This document shows positions 15,897 to 22,899 of a stretch of 36,351 bases of DNA, piece after piece; the first letter of the stretch is position 1, and each line of letters starts with the position of its first letter. The notes below the pieces were generated by a model that saw nothing but the letters and a program-made list of their open reading frames with translations, was not told where the DNA came from and made no database searches. Both the position numbers and the translations under genes were made by a program. This stretch comes from an uncultured Gemmiger sp. (GTDB lineage: Bacteria; Bacillota; Clostridia; Oscillospirales; Ruminococcaceae): positions 1 through 36,351 of the forward strand of contig CALWNP010000025.1 of assembly GCA_944382835.1 (NCBI GenBank). The letters run 5' to 3'.

Positions 15897-17555
15897 TTAC
15901 TGCTGGACCATGTCCTTGGCAAAGAGGGCTGCGCCCAGGGCGCCGCACAGCTGGGCCCGGTCGCTGACCACCAGGGTGGTGCCCAGGGTTTCCTCCAGGG
16001 TCTTGACCAGGCCCAGGTTCTTGGAGACGCCGCCGGTCATCATGTAGCGCTCCTCGCCGCCCACCCGCTTGGCCAGGGCGGCGGTCTTGGAGGCCACCGC
16101 CTTGTTCAGGCCGTGGACGATGTCGTCGGTGGGCTTGTTCTGGGCGATGAGGGAGACCACCTCCGACTCGGCAAAGACGGTGCACATGCTGGAGATGGTG
16201 ATGTCCTCCTTGTATTTCAGGCCGGTCTGGCTCATCTGGTCCAGGCTCATCTCCATGGTGCGGGCCATCATCTCCAGGAAGCGGCCGGTGCCGGCGGCGC
16301 ACTTGTCGTTCATGACAAAGTTGACCACGTTGCCGTTCTCATCCAGCCGGATGACCTTGCTGTCCTGGCCGCCGATGTCGATGACGGTGCGCACGGTGGG
16401 GTCCAGATAGTGGGCGCCCCGGGCGTGGCAGGTGATCTCGGTGATGCTCTTGTCCCCGTCCGAGATGGCGGTGCGGCCGTAGCCGGTGGTCACGATGGCG
16501 TCGATGTCCTCCCGCTGGAGGCCGGCATCCTTGAGGGCCTCCTCCAGGGCGCGCTCGGCGCCCACCGCGGCGCCGGCGCCGGTGGGCAGGATGGTGCCGT
16601 TGACCATCTTGCCCTCCTTGTCCAGGATGACCACGTCGGTGCTGGTGGAGCCGCTGTCAATGCCGGCAAAATATCCCTTTCCCATCTTCTTCTCCTTTCC
16701 CTCACACCGGGTCATGTCCATGCTCTCGGCGAAGGCTTCCAGTCTCGTGAGCAGCTGGCCGCTGCTCTGCAGGGTGTAGTCCGACTCGATCTTGAGCAGC
16801 GGGACCGCCAGGTTCTGTTTGACCGCGGCGTACTCGAAGCTGTAAAAATCGCAGAACTTGACGGTGTGGTAGATGATCCCCTTGAGGTTGGGGTCGTTGA
16901 AGAGCCGCTTGCGGCCGGTGTTGTCCATCATCCGCATGCAGGGGATCTGGCCCAGCAGCTCGGCGGCGTACCACTCCATCAGGGTGTCGAAGTCGTCGGT
17001 CTCGGGGGGCAGGACCTCCCCCACCGACCGGTTGTGGACGCAGGTCTCGTTCTCCACCGGGTAGGGCATGGCCTTCTGGACCATCTCGAAGAGTTCCTTG
17101 CCCATCCGGGCGCCCAGCACGCTGATGTGGGGCTCCCGCAGCCGGGGAGCAGGCCGGAAGGCTGCCCGGAAGGCCGCCGGGTCAAACTGGGTGCCCTTGT
17201 ACTCGCCGTAGGCCCTGGCCAGCGCCTTGAGCTGGGCCACGGTGCGCTCCCGGCTGCACTCGCCGCCGGTGTGGAGCATGTCCACGGTGTAGAGGAAATC
17301 CAGCTTGCCGGTCTCGTGGAGCAGGTCGCTGACGGTGCGGATGGTGTCGCAGCAGTTGACCAGCACCAGCTCCTTCACATTGCCCTCCAGCACCGACTCA
17401 ATCAGGGATTTGCCGAAGCCGCAGATGTTGGCGTGGGCGATCTGGTCCGCTCGGTCAAAGCCCTGGGGCATCCCGTTGAGGTTCTGGCACCGGGCCCCGA
17501 AGGCGGCCAGCAGCTCGATGGGGGTGTATTTGCAGACATAGTAGGTGGTGTTCAT
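15897..17555 (-). CDS. 2-hydroxyacyl-CoA dehydratase subunit fused to its activating ATPase
   Basis: A 552-residue fusion. Residues 1-290 form a compact dehydratase (HgdA/BcrC-like) subunit: ICGFGKS, NCCDTIR, and the closing SSGQLLTRLEAF typical of these subunits. Residues 291-552 match a complete activase of the HgdC/BadF type, about 262 residues: GIDSGSTSTD, IDIGGQDSK for ATP, and the two cysteines holding a shared 4Fe-4S cluster, C419 (KCAAGTGRF) and C458 (MCTVFAESE). The activase injects an electron into the dehydratase with ATP. The joint contains an ATG at 16685 preceded by GAAAGGAG, so free activase may also be made. The start overlaps the upstream gene's stop (ATGA). Substrate unknown; no CoA ligase or transferase is adjacent. 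Confidence 0.85.
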   Translation of the reverse strand: MNTTYYVCKYTPIELLAAFGARCQNLNGMPQGFDRADQIAHANICGFGKSLIESVLEGNVKELVLVNCCDTIRTVSDLLHETGKLDFLYTVDMLHTGGECSRERTVAQLKALARAYGEYKGTQFDPAAFRAAFRPAPRLREPHISVLGARMGKELFEMVQKAMPYPVENETCVHNRSVGEVLPPETDDFDTLMEWYAAELLGQIPCMRMMDNTGRKRLFNDPNLKGIIYHTVKFCDFYSFEYAAVKQNLAVPLLKIESDYTLQSSGQLLTRLEAFAESMDMTRCEGKEKKMGKGYFAGIDSGSTSTDVVILDKEGKMVNGTILPTGAGAAVGAERALEEALKDAGLQREDIDAIVTTGYGRTAISDGDKSITEITCHARGAHYLDPTVRTVIDIGGQDSKVIRLDENGNVVNFVMNDKCAAGTGRFLEMMARTMEMSLDQMSQTGLKYKEDITISSMCTVFAESEVVSLIAQNKPTDDIVHGLNKAVASKTAALAKRVGGEERYMMTGGVSKNLGLVKTLEETLGTTLVVSDRAQLCGALGAALFAKDMVQQ

Positions 17556-18826
17556 CGGGTGGTTCCCCCTTCCTCCAGCATTTCCAGGAAAGCGCCCAGG
17601 CGGGTGGAGGTCTGGCCCTCGCCGCCATGGCTGCGGTCGCAGCCGTCGCCGTCCAGGATCAGCAGCGGCAGACCGGCCTCCTCAAACTTCTTTTTGGCCA
17701 GCTGGGCCGAGCCCAGGGTGTGCTTGCAGCCCCAGTGGTCGAACCAGACCACCCCGTCGGCGCCGGCCTGCCGGGCGTGGCGGATGCCCGCCTCGATCCG
17801 GCGGGTGGCACTGCCGTTGAGGCAGTGGTAGACCATCCGCCAGGCCATGGCCTCGAAGGGCTTTTCGGGGTCGAAGTCCGGCTCGCAGACCTGGCTGAGC
17901 TCGCAGCCCACAATCTGGGCCCCCTCGTTGAAGACGAGAGCCTGGCGCACCGCATCCGACCAGAAGGGGATGGTGTGCATCCAGTAGATCCGCTTGCCCC
18001 GGGCGGGGCCGGCCTTGGCCACATCCCGCAGCAGCTCGTCCACATACCGCTCCACCTGCTCGGTGCCCAACAGAATGTTGTTGGTCATGCCGCTGTACAG
18101 CGGGGTGACCAGGTCGGTGGGCAGGTAGCGGTCGGCCCGGGCGGTCTGGAATTGGTTGAACTTTTCCAGGGTGCGGCGGCTGCGGCGCAGCCGGGCCCGC
18201 AGGGCCTCCTGGTCGATGGTCTTGCCGGTGCACTCCTGCAGGAACTTGGCCAGCTGCTCCAGCTGCTGGGCCACATAGGCCACGTTTTCCGGGGTCTGGT
18301 CCATGGGCACGTCGATGGCAAAGGAGGGCACCTGGAACCGCTGGGCCAGCCGGCGGAAGGTCAGCAGGTTGGCGTCACAGGTCAGGTTGGTGTAGACGAT
18401 GCACCGGGGCTTGGGCAGCAGCTGCTTGCCCGCCGCCCCCAGGAAGGTCTTGTGGTAGCTGCACAGCGTCTCGGAGATGCCGGCGTTTTCCGCCTGCTGC
18501 AGCAGGCCCCGCTCGCACCGGGAGCCCGACAGATAGCAGGAGAATGCCTCCACGTTGTAGGGGTTCAGCCCCACCTCCTGCAGCATCTCGCAGGGGGTGA
18601 AGACGCTGACAATGGCCGAAGATTCCGGCTTTTGCAGCGGTTTGAGCATGGCGTCCATCATGATGACCGCCAGGTCCCGGTCGGCGGGGATCAGCCGCTT
18701 GTCGGGCAGATACTTGTTTTTCAGATTCTGGGCTTCCCATCCCAGCCGGAGCAGCCGGCGGGCACGCACTGGATGGGGGCCGCTCCATTGGTCCAGATAC
18801 CGACCAAAGGTTTCAACCACTTGCAT
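17552..18826 (-). CDS. 2-hydroxyacyl-CoA dehydratase beta-type subunit (HgdB-like)
   Basis: A 424-residue cytoplasmic iron-sulfur protein of the 2-hydroxyacyl-CoA dehydratase / benzoyl-CoA reductase D-component family. Many conserved cysteines are present (TPCEM, FSCYLSGSRCER, LCSYHK, VYTNLTCDAN, VGCELSQVC, HWGCKH), and the C-terminus carries DGDGCDRS...EGQTSTRLGAFLEML, the family ending. With the next gene it would make a two-subunit component plus activase. Such enzymes dehydrate 2-hydroxyacyl-CoAs in amino-acid fermentation, but relatives with double-cubane clusters reduce other small molecules, so the substrate stays open. AAGGAG lies 7 bp before the ATG at 18826. Its message begins with a leader that contains a terminator. 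Confidence 0.88.
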   Translation of the reverse strand: MQVVETFGRYLDQWSGPHPVRARRLLRLGWEAQNLKNKYLPDKRLIPADRDLAVIMMDAMLKPLQKPESSAIVSVFTPCEMLQEVGLNPYNVEAFSCYLSGSRCERGLLQQAENAGISETLCSYHKTFLGAAGKQLLPKPRCIVYTNLTCDANLLTFRRLAQRFQVPSFAIDVPMDQTPENVAYVAQQLEQLAKFLQECTGKTIDQEALRARLRRSRRTLEKFNQFQTARADRYLPTDLVTPLYSGMTNNILLGTEQVERYVDELLRDVAKAGPARGKRIYWMHTIPFWSDAVRQALVFNEGAQIVGCELSQVCEPDFDPEKPFEAMAWRMVYHCLNGSATRRIEAGIRHARQAGADGVVWFDHWGCKHTLGSAQLAKKKFEEAGLPLLILDGDGCDRSHGGEGQTSTRLGAFLEMLEEGGTTR

Positions 18827-18906
18827 TGTGTACTCCTTGTTTCCTCTCTCAAAACGGAGCCCCGCAGAGCGGGACTCCTCTCCCAAGGCGAGGTGCCGGC
18901 ATTCAG

Positions 18907-18949
18907 AAAAAACGGCGGGTCTCCCTGGCCCTGTTGCCGGGAAACCCGC
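18907..18949 (-). terminator. Terminator inside the leader of the dehydratase operon (attenuator candidate)
   Basis: On the minus strand GCGGGTTTCCC (18949-18939) pairs with GGGAGACCCGC (18925-18915), 11 bp with one G-U pair, followed by CGTTTTTT. It lies about 37 nt after the predicted start and 80 bp before the first gene. A second hairpin (18856-18878) follows. Transcription must pass this signal to reach the dehydratase genes. Confidence 0.65.
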
Positions 18950-18992
18950 ACCGTAAGCGGATCCGAATGCTGGCGCCGAAAACGCCTTTTAT

Positions 18993-19021
18993 ATGATACC
19001 ATCTCCCGGCGTCAAAATCAA
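18993..19021 (-). promoter_or_regulatory. Promoter of the dehydratase operon
   Basis: Minus-strand TTGATT (19016-19021), a 17-bp spacer and TATCAT (18993-18998). It is divergent from the YczE-like promoter, with the -35 elements 22 bp apart. Confidence 0.65.
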
Positions 19022-19043
19022 GATGGGGGCTGCCCGCTGCCCC

Positions 19044-19072
19044 TTGATACCCGTCCTGCGCAGGTATATAAT
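19044..19072 (+). promoter_or_regulatory. Promoter of the YczE-like gene
   Basis: TTGATA (19044-19049), a 17-bp spacer and a perfect TATAAT (19067-19072) followed by GGAAAG. It should start a leader of about 128 nt at about 19079. Confidence 0.75.
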
Positions 19073-19101
19073 GGAAAGTTAGCCCCATGAGGTCAGGGCC
19101 A

Positions 19102-19171
19102 TTGTGAGGGTTTTCGTTCACAAGTCAGTCGGCGCTGCGGTACCGCAAGCGTCTGCCGGCTTGTTTTTTTT
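19102..19171 (+). promoter_or_regulatory. Leader with competing hairpins and terminator (attenuator candidate)
   Basis: An irregular long stem opens CAAG (19121-19124) and closes CTTG (19160-19163), followed by eight T; this is an intrinsic terminator in the leader, 36 bp before the start codon. An earlier hairpin, TTGTGA (19102-19107) with TCACAA (19118-19123), shares the CAA at 19121-19123, so the two are mutually exclusive. No known riboswitch was recognised. Confidence 0.55.
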
Positions 19172-19206
19172 CTGTTTTTTTTCAAGTGGGAAAGGAGTAT
19201 TATTCG

Positions 19207-19863
19207 ATGAAGGAAAAAGCGAAACGGTATCTTGTCTTTCTGTTGGGGCTGTTCATCAGCTCGTTGGGGGTCAGCCTGATCACCAAGGCCGACCTGGGCA
19301 CCTCCCCCATCTCAGCCATCCCCTATGTGCTGAGCCTCAACTTCCCCTTTACCCTGGGGCAGTTCACCATCGCTTTCAGCCTTTTTCTGATTTTGCTGCA
19401 GCTGCTGATCCTGCGCCGGGATTTTGAGCCCGAGCATCTGCTGCAGATCCCCATTTCTCTGGCCTTCGGCTATTTCATCGACCTGACCATGGTGTGGCTC
19501 TCCTTTGTCCATCCCCAGAGCTACCCCATCAAGCTGGTCCATCTGCTGGTGGGCTGCCTGGTGCTGGGCTTCGGGGTGTATCTGGAGATCCTGGCCAACG
19601 TGGCCATGCTGCCCGGGGAATCCTTTGTGCGGGCGGTGGTGACCACCTGGCGCACCGATTTCGGCACCACCAAGGTCTGCTTTGATGTTTCCATGACGGT
19701 GGTGGCGGTGGCCGCCTCCTTTATGCTGGCGGGCCTGCTGGCCGGCGTGCGGGAGGGCACCGTGATTGCGGCCCTGCTGGTGGGGCTGATTGTCCGGCTG
19801 TTCGGCCAGCGGCTGTCCTTCCTGCCGGGGGTGCTCTTCGGCAGCAGCCGGAAGTCGGCTTGA
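19207..19863 (+). CDS. YczE/YitT-like integral membrane protein
   Basis: A 218-residue protein with five to six membrane helices. The start, LLGLFISSLGVSLITKADLGTSPISAIPY, carries the GxxLGTSPxSxxPY pattern of the YczE/DUF6198 membrane proteins found across Firmicutes; the function of that family is not established, and transport or stress roles have been proposed. AAAGGAG lies 9 bp before the ATG at 19207, which decides the start against an in-frame GTG at 19186. It is divergent from the dehydratase operon and followed by another small membrane protein with a similar leader. Confidence 0.82.
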   Translation: MKEKAKRYLVFLLGLFISSLGVSLITKADLGTSPISAIPYVLSLNFPFTLGQFTIAFSLFLILLQLLILRRDFEPEHLLQIPISLAFGYFIDLTMVWLSFVHPQSYPIKLVHLLVGCLVLGFGVYLEILANVAMLPGESFVRAVVTTWRTDFGTTKVCFDVSMTVVAVAASFMLAGLLAGVREGTVIAALLVGLIVRLFGQRLSFLPGVLFGSSRKSA

Positions 19864-19905
19864 CATTCCGGCCGGATCGCGGTAAAATAATACCAATAAC
19901 TGGTA
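19860..19905 (+). promoter_or_regulatory. Promoter and operator-like repeat of the DUF2798-like gene
   Basis: TTGACA (19860-19865), overlapping the previous stop codon, a 17-bp spacer and TAAAAT (19883-19888). TACCA-ATAAC-TGGTA (19891-19905) follows at the likely transcription start and could be a repressor site or a small hairpin. Confidence 0.65.
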
Positions 19906-19917
19906 GTCGCAGTGAAG

Positions 19918-19959
19918 AAAAGTAACGAGACAAAAGGTTCTCGTTGCTTTTCTTTTTTT
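19918..19959 (+). terminator. Terminator in the leader of the DUF2798-like gene
   Basis: AAAAGTAACGAGA (19918-19930) pairs with TCTCGTTGCTTTT (19939-19951), 13 bp with one G-U pair, then C and seven T. It ends only 30 bp before the start codon, so there is no room for a promoter after it. It may also terminate the YczE-like message. The downstream gene must be read through it. Confidence 0.8.
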
Positions 19960-19989
19960 GTGTCCATTTTTCAGAAAGAGGAGAATACA

Positions 19990-20457
19990 ATGCCCCAAAC
20001 CAAATTGCAAAATGTCGTTTACACCATCATTATGGCCCTGATCATGGTCTATGGCATGATCGTCTACAACGTGGCCCTGAGCACCGGCGGGGTGGTCAAC
20101 GCCACCTTCGGGATGGCACTGCACGAGCTGCCCATCATGATGCCCATTGCCGCCATCCTGGAGTTCTTTGTGGTGGAAAAGCTGGCCACCAAGCTGGCCT
20201 TCACCGTGGTGCGGCCCACCGACCGGCCCCAGATCATCACCTACGCCATCTCCACCATGATCGTCTGCATCATGTGCCCCACCATGAGCCTCATCGCCAC
20301 CCTGCTCTTCAAGACCCCCAGCTTTGGCACCTGGGTCCAGACCTGGGGCATGAACATGCCCATGGCGCTGATCTGGCAGCTGCTCTTCGCCGGTCCCCTG
20401 ACCCGGCTGATCTTCCGCAACATCTTCCGCGGCCAGCTGAACCAGAACAAACAGTAA
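19990..20457 (+). CDS. DUF2798-like small membrane protein
   Basis: A 155-residue protein with four membrane helices in two similar pairs (about 9-30, 43-62, 83-105 and 120-140). The pattern of a helix followed by polar N/G residues, twice (ALIMVYGMIVYN..., and the C-terminal MNMPMALIWQLLFAGPLTR), fits DUF2798; its function is unknown. AAAGAGGAG precedes the ATG at 19990; a longer frame from 19912 runs through the terminator hairpin and is rejected. The gene lies behind its own leader terminator, so expression appears conditional. Confidence 0.75.
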   Translation: MPQTKLQNVVYTIIMALIMVYGMIVYNVALSTGGVVNATFGMALHELPIMMPIAAILEFFVVEKLATKLAFTVVRPTDRPQIITYAISTMIVCIMCPTMSLIATLLFKTPSFGTWVQTWGMNMPMALIWQLLFAGPLTRLIFRNIFRGQLNQNKQ

Positions 20458-20479
20458 GATTTTCCCTGCACACATACAG

Positions 20480-20515
20480 CAAAAGCCCCCGGTTCACCTG
20501 GACCGGGGGCTTTTG
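20480..20515. terminator. Bidirectional terminator
   Basis: CAAAAGCCCCCGGT and ACCGGGGGCTTTTG form a perfect 14-bp stem between the DUF2798-like gene and the converging transketolase. Confidence 0.92.
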
Positions 20516-20574
20516 CGTATGCGGCGGCAAACAAAAAGGAGAGGCCGAAGGCCCTCCCAGAGAGTTTGATGATA

Positions 20575-21531
20575 TCAGCCCAGGAAATCCAGGACATTGG
20601 CCACGATGTTGTCGGCGGTGAGACCATAGTCCTTGAGGACCTCCCACGCCGGACCGGAATGGCCGAACCGGTCCATGACGCCCATCCGGCGCACCGGGGT
20701 GGGCAGCTTTTCGCTGAGCAGGGCGCAGACCGCCTCGCCCAGGCCGCCGATGATGCTGTGTTCCTCCACCGTGAGGACCTTGAGGCATTCCTTGGCGGCG
20801 CGCAGCACCAGCGCCTCGTCCAGCGGCTTGATGCAGGGCATGTTGATGACCCGGGCGTTGATCCCCTGCTTTTTCAGGGTGACGGCGGCCTTGAGGGCCT
20901 CGCTGGTCATCAGGCCGGTGGCGATGATGGCGATGTCGAAGCCGTCGGTGAGGGTTTCGCCCTTGCCGATCTCGAAGGTGTAGGAGCTCTCGTCATGGAA
21001 CACCGGCACCGCCAGGCGGGAGAACCGCAGGTAGACGGGGCCCTGGTGCTCGTAGGCAGCCTTGACGGCGGCGCGGGCTTCCACGTCGTCGGCGGGAGAG
21101 AGAACCACCATGCCGGGGATGGAGCGCATGAGGGCGATGTCCTCGCAGCACTGGTGGGAGGCGCCGTCCTCGCCCACCGACAGGCCGGCGTGGGTGGCGG
21201 CGATCTTGACGTTGAGGTGGGGATAGCCGATGGAGTTGCGGATCTGCTCGAAGGCGCGTCCGGCAGCGAACATGGCGAAGCTGGAGACGAAGGGCACATA
21301 GCCGAAGGTGCTCATGCCGGCGGCGACCCCCATCATGTTGCACTCGGCGATGCCGCAGTCAAAGTGGCGCTCGGGGTAAGCCTTCTTGAAGATTGCGGTC
21401 TTGGTGGCCTCGGCCAGGTCGGCGTCAAAGACCACGATGTCATCGTGGCCGGCGTCGGCCAGCTCCACCAGGGCGTTACCGTAGCTTTCCCGGGTGGCGA
21501 TTTTGGTGGCGACTTTCTTGGCATCAGACAT
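20575..21531 (-). CDS. Transketolase, C-terminal subunit
   Basis: A 318-residue protein holding the pyrimidine-binding and C-terminal domains of transketolase. With the N-terminal subunit it moves two-carbon units between sugar phosphates in the non-oxidative pentose phosphate pathway. Typical segments are FDADLAEATKT, the cofactor-side glutamate in FDCGIAECNMMGVAAGMS, and HAGLSVGEDGASHQ. It starts 8 bp inside the end of the upstream subunit gene (21524), so translation is coupled. In many Firmicutes and archaea transketolase is split in this way; a DXP-synthase-like paralogue is less likely given the length and the clean partner. Confidence 0.92.
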   Translation of the reverse strand: MSDAKKVATKIATRESYGNALVELADAGHDDIVVFDADLAEATKTAIFKKAYPERHFDCGIAECNMMGVAAGMSTFGYVPFVSSFAMFAAGRAFEQIRNSIGYPHLNVKIAATHAGLSVGEDGASHQCCEDIALMRSIPGMVVLSPADDVEARAAVKAAYEHQGPVYLRFSRLAVPVFHDESSYTFEIGKGETLTDGFDIAIIATGLMTSEALKAAVTLKKQGINARVINMPCIKPLDEALVLRAAKECLKVLTVEEHSIIGGLGEAVCALLSEKLPTPVRRMGVMDRFGHSGPAWEVLKDYGLTADNIVANVLDFLG

Positions 21532-22390
21532 TGCGCTGAACCTCCTTTTCCAGCAGTTCGTAGGAGGCGCGCAGTTCCGCCATGGCCTGCTGATATTGCT
21601 CGTCGTTGGGGGCCTTGCCGTGCCATTCCACAGCATTTTCCATATAGCTGACGCCCAGGCCCTTGGTGGTGTGCAGCAGGAAGCAGGTGGGTTTGCCGCT
21701 GCCGTGGGCGCGGTCAAAGAGCATGAAGGCCTGCTCCAGTTCGTTGATGGAGTTGCCGTTGCAGATGATGGTGTTGAAGCCGAAGGCGTCCATCTTCTGG
21801 TCCAGCGGTTCGCTGTTCATGACCTTGGAGGTGGGGCCGTCGATCTGCAGGCCGTTCACGTCCACGATGATGCAGAGGTTGTCCAGCTTGTAGTGGCTGG
21901 CGAACATGAAGGCTTCCCAGCACTCGCCCTCCTCGATCTCGCCGTCACCCAGCAGGGTGTAGACGTTGATGTCGGTGCCCTTGGTGCGGGCGGCCAGCGC
22001 CATGCCGCAGGCGGCGGAGACGCCCTGGCCCAGGCTGCCGGTGCTCATATCCACACCGGGGACGGTGTTCATGTTGGGATGGCCCTGCAGATAGCTGCCG
22101 GAGTGGCGCAGGGTGGGCAGGTCCTGAACGGGGAAGAAGCCGCGCTCGGCCAGCGCCGCATACAGACCCGGCGCGCAGTGACCCTTGGACAGCACGAAGC
22201 GGTCCCGCGCAGGGTCCTGGGGATTGGCAGGATCGATGCGCATCTCTTTGAAATACAGATAGGTCAGCACATCGGCGGCGGACAGGCTTCCGCCGGGATG
22301 ACCACATTTTGCGCCATGGGTGGACTCGATGATGCCCATGCGCACCCGTGTCGCAGTCATCTTCAACTGCAACGCTTCTTGTTTTGTCAT
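21524..22390 (-). CDS. Transketolase, N-terminal subunit
   Basis: A 288-residue protein with the thiamine-diphosphate-binding domain of transketolase. Visible are the substrate-side HPGGSLSAAD (31-40), SKGHCAPGLY (68-77), the GxGxS-type turn TGSLGQG (117-123), and the cofactor motif GDG (148-150) to N180, which bind the diphosphate and magnesium. GGAGGA lies 7-8 bp before the ATG at 22390. A much longer frame upstream to 23188 runs through promoter and repeat DNA and is not real. It forms an operon with the C-terminal subunit, sharing 8 bp. Confidence 0.93.
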   Translation of the reverse strand: MTKQEALQLKMTATRVRMGIIESTHGAKCGHPGGSLSAADVLTYLYFKEMRIDPANPQDPARDRFVLSKGHCAPGLYAALAERGFFPVQDLPTLRHSGSYLQGHPNMNTVPGVDMSTGSLGQGVSAACGMALAARTKGTDINVYTLLGDGEIEEGECWEAFMFASHYKLDNLCIIVDVNGLQIDGPTSKVMNSEPLDQKMDAFGFNTIICNGNSINELEQAFMLFDRAHGSGKPTCFLLHTTKGLGVSYMENAVEWHGKAPNDEQYQQAMAELRASYELLEKEVQRNV

Positions 22391-22448
22391 ACCATGTTCC
22401 TCCAATTCAGTGCGGCGGATTCGGCGCGCCGCCACCGGTTGTATCTCT

Positions 22449-22476
22449 ATTATACACGATTGACGGCCGGGCGCAA
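22449..22476 (-). promoter_or_regulatory. Promoter of the transketolase operon
   Basis: Minus-strand TTGCGC (22471-22476), a 16-bp spacer and a perfect TATAAT (22449-22454), about 60 bp before the start codon. Confidence 0.65.
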
Positions 22477-22632
22477 GATGCCCGGGACAGCGGCGTCCCA
22501 AACAAAAAAAGCCCGGCTCGTTGTGCGGATGATGTCGTTTACAAGTATAGCACAAATTGCGACGGGTTTCCATAGGTCGGGGCAAGATTTTTGTGGCGGA
22601 GGGCCCGGAAAGTTTTTGGCAGAACTGCCGAA

Positions 22633-22648
22633 ATTTGCCCGGGCAAAT
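22633..22648. promoter_or_regulatory. Perfect 16-bp palindrome, operator candidate
   Basis: ATTTGCCC-GGGCAAAT, exact with no spacer, lies in the 347-bp gap between the divergent transketolase and small-ORF genes, about 27 bp upstream of the small ORF's -35. The remaining gap sequence shows no other gene. Confidence 0.4.
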
Positions 22649-22674
22649 CTGCAAAAGACCGGTACAAATCCCTC

Positions 22675-22703
22675 TTGCGAAACGGCGCCGGCCATGGCAC
22701 AAT
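22675..22703 (+). promoter_or_regulatory. Promoter of the 52-residue ORF
   Basis: TTGCGA, a 17-bp spacer and CACAAT followed by GGAAAGG, the same downstream context seen at several TATAAT boxes in the window. Confidence 0.55.
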
Positions 22704-22737
22704 GGAAAGGTAGATTTCAAACGGGAGGCACAATGGC

Positions 22738-22896
22738 ATGTCCAACGGCATTTACACACAGAGCGAGTATCATGGTCAGCTGATCCGCAAAATCGTCTGT
22801 AATGGCGAAGAGCGGTGGTTTTTTGGGGAAGATTGTTCGGTGACCTTTGATACCCTGCAGGACTGCCGGGAGGCGATTGATCACCGGGTGGGGTGA
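22738..22896 (+). CDS. Small protein of unknown function (52 residues)
   Basis: A short ORF too small for usual ORF calling but with a credible promoter and a GGGAGG site 9 bp before its ATG. The product starts MSNGIYTQSEYHGQLIRKIV, is soluble, mixed in charge, and has three cysteines (21, 33, 43) and a Trp-Phe-Phe core. I do not recognise it. The mixed beta-like pattern suggests a small compact domain rather than a leader peptide. Repeat copy B begins directly after its stop, as copies A and C do after their genes, which supports it being a real transcribed gene. Confidence 0.55.
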   Translation: MSNGIYTQSEYHGQLIRKIVCNGEERWFFGEDCSVTFDTLQDCREAIDHRVG

Positions 22897-22899
22897 GTT

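Noticed and set aside
19912-20457. Longer start for the DUF2798-like protein
   Set aside because: The extra 26 codons are the terminator hairpin; the ATG at 19990 has a strong site.
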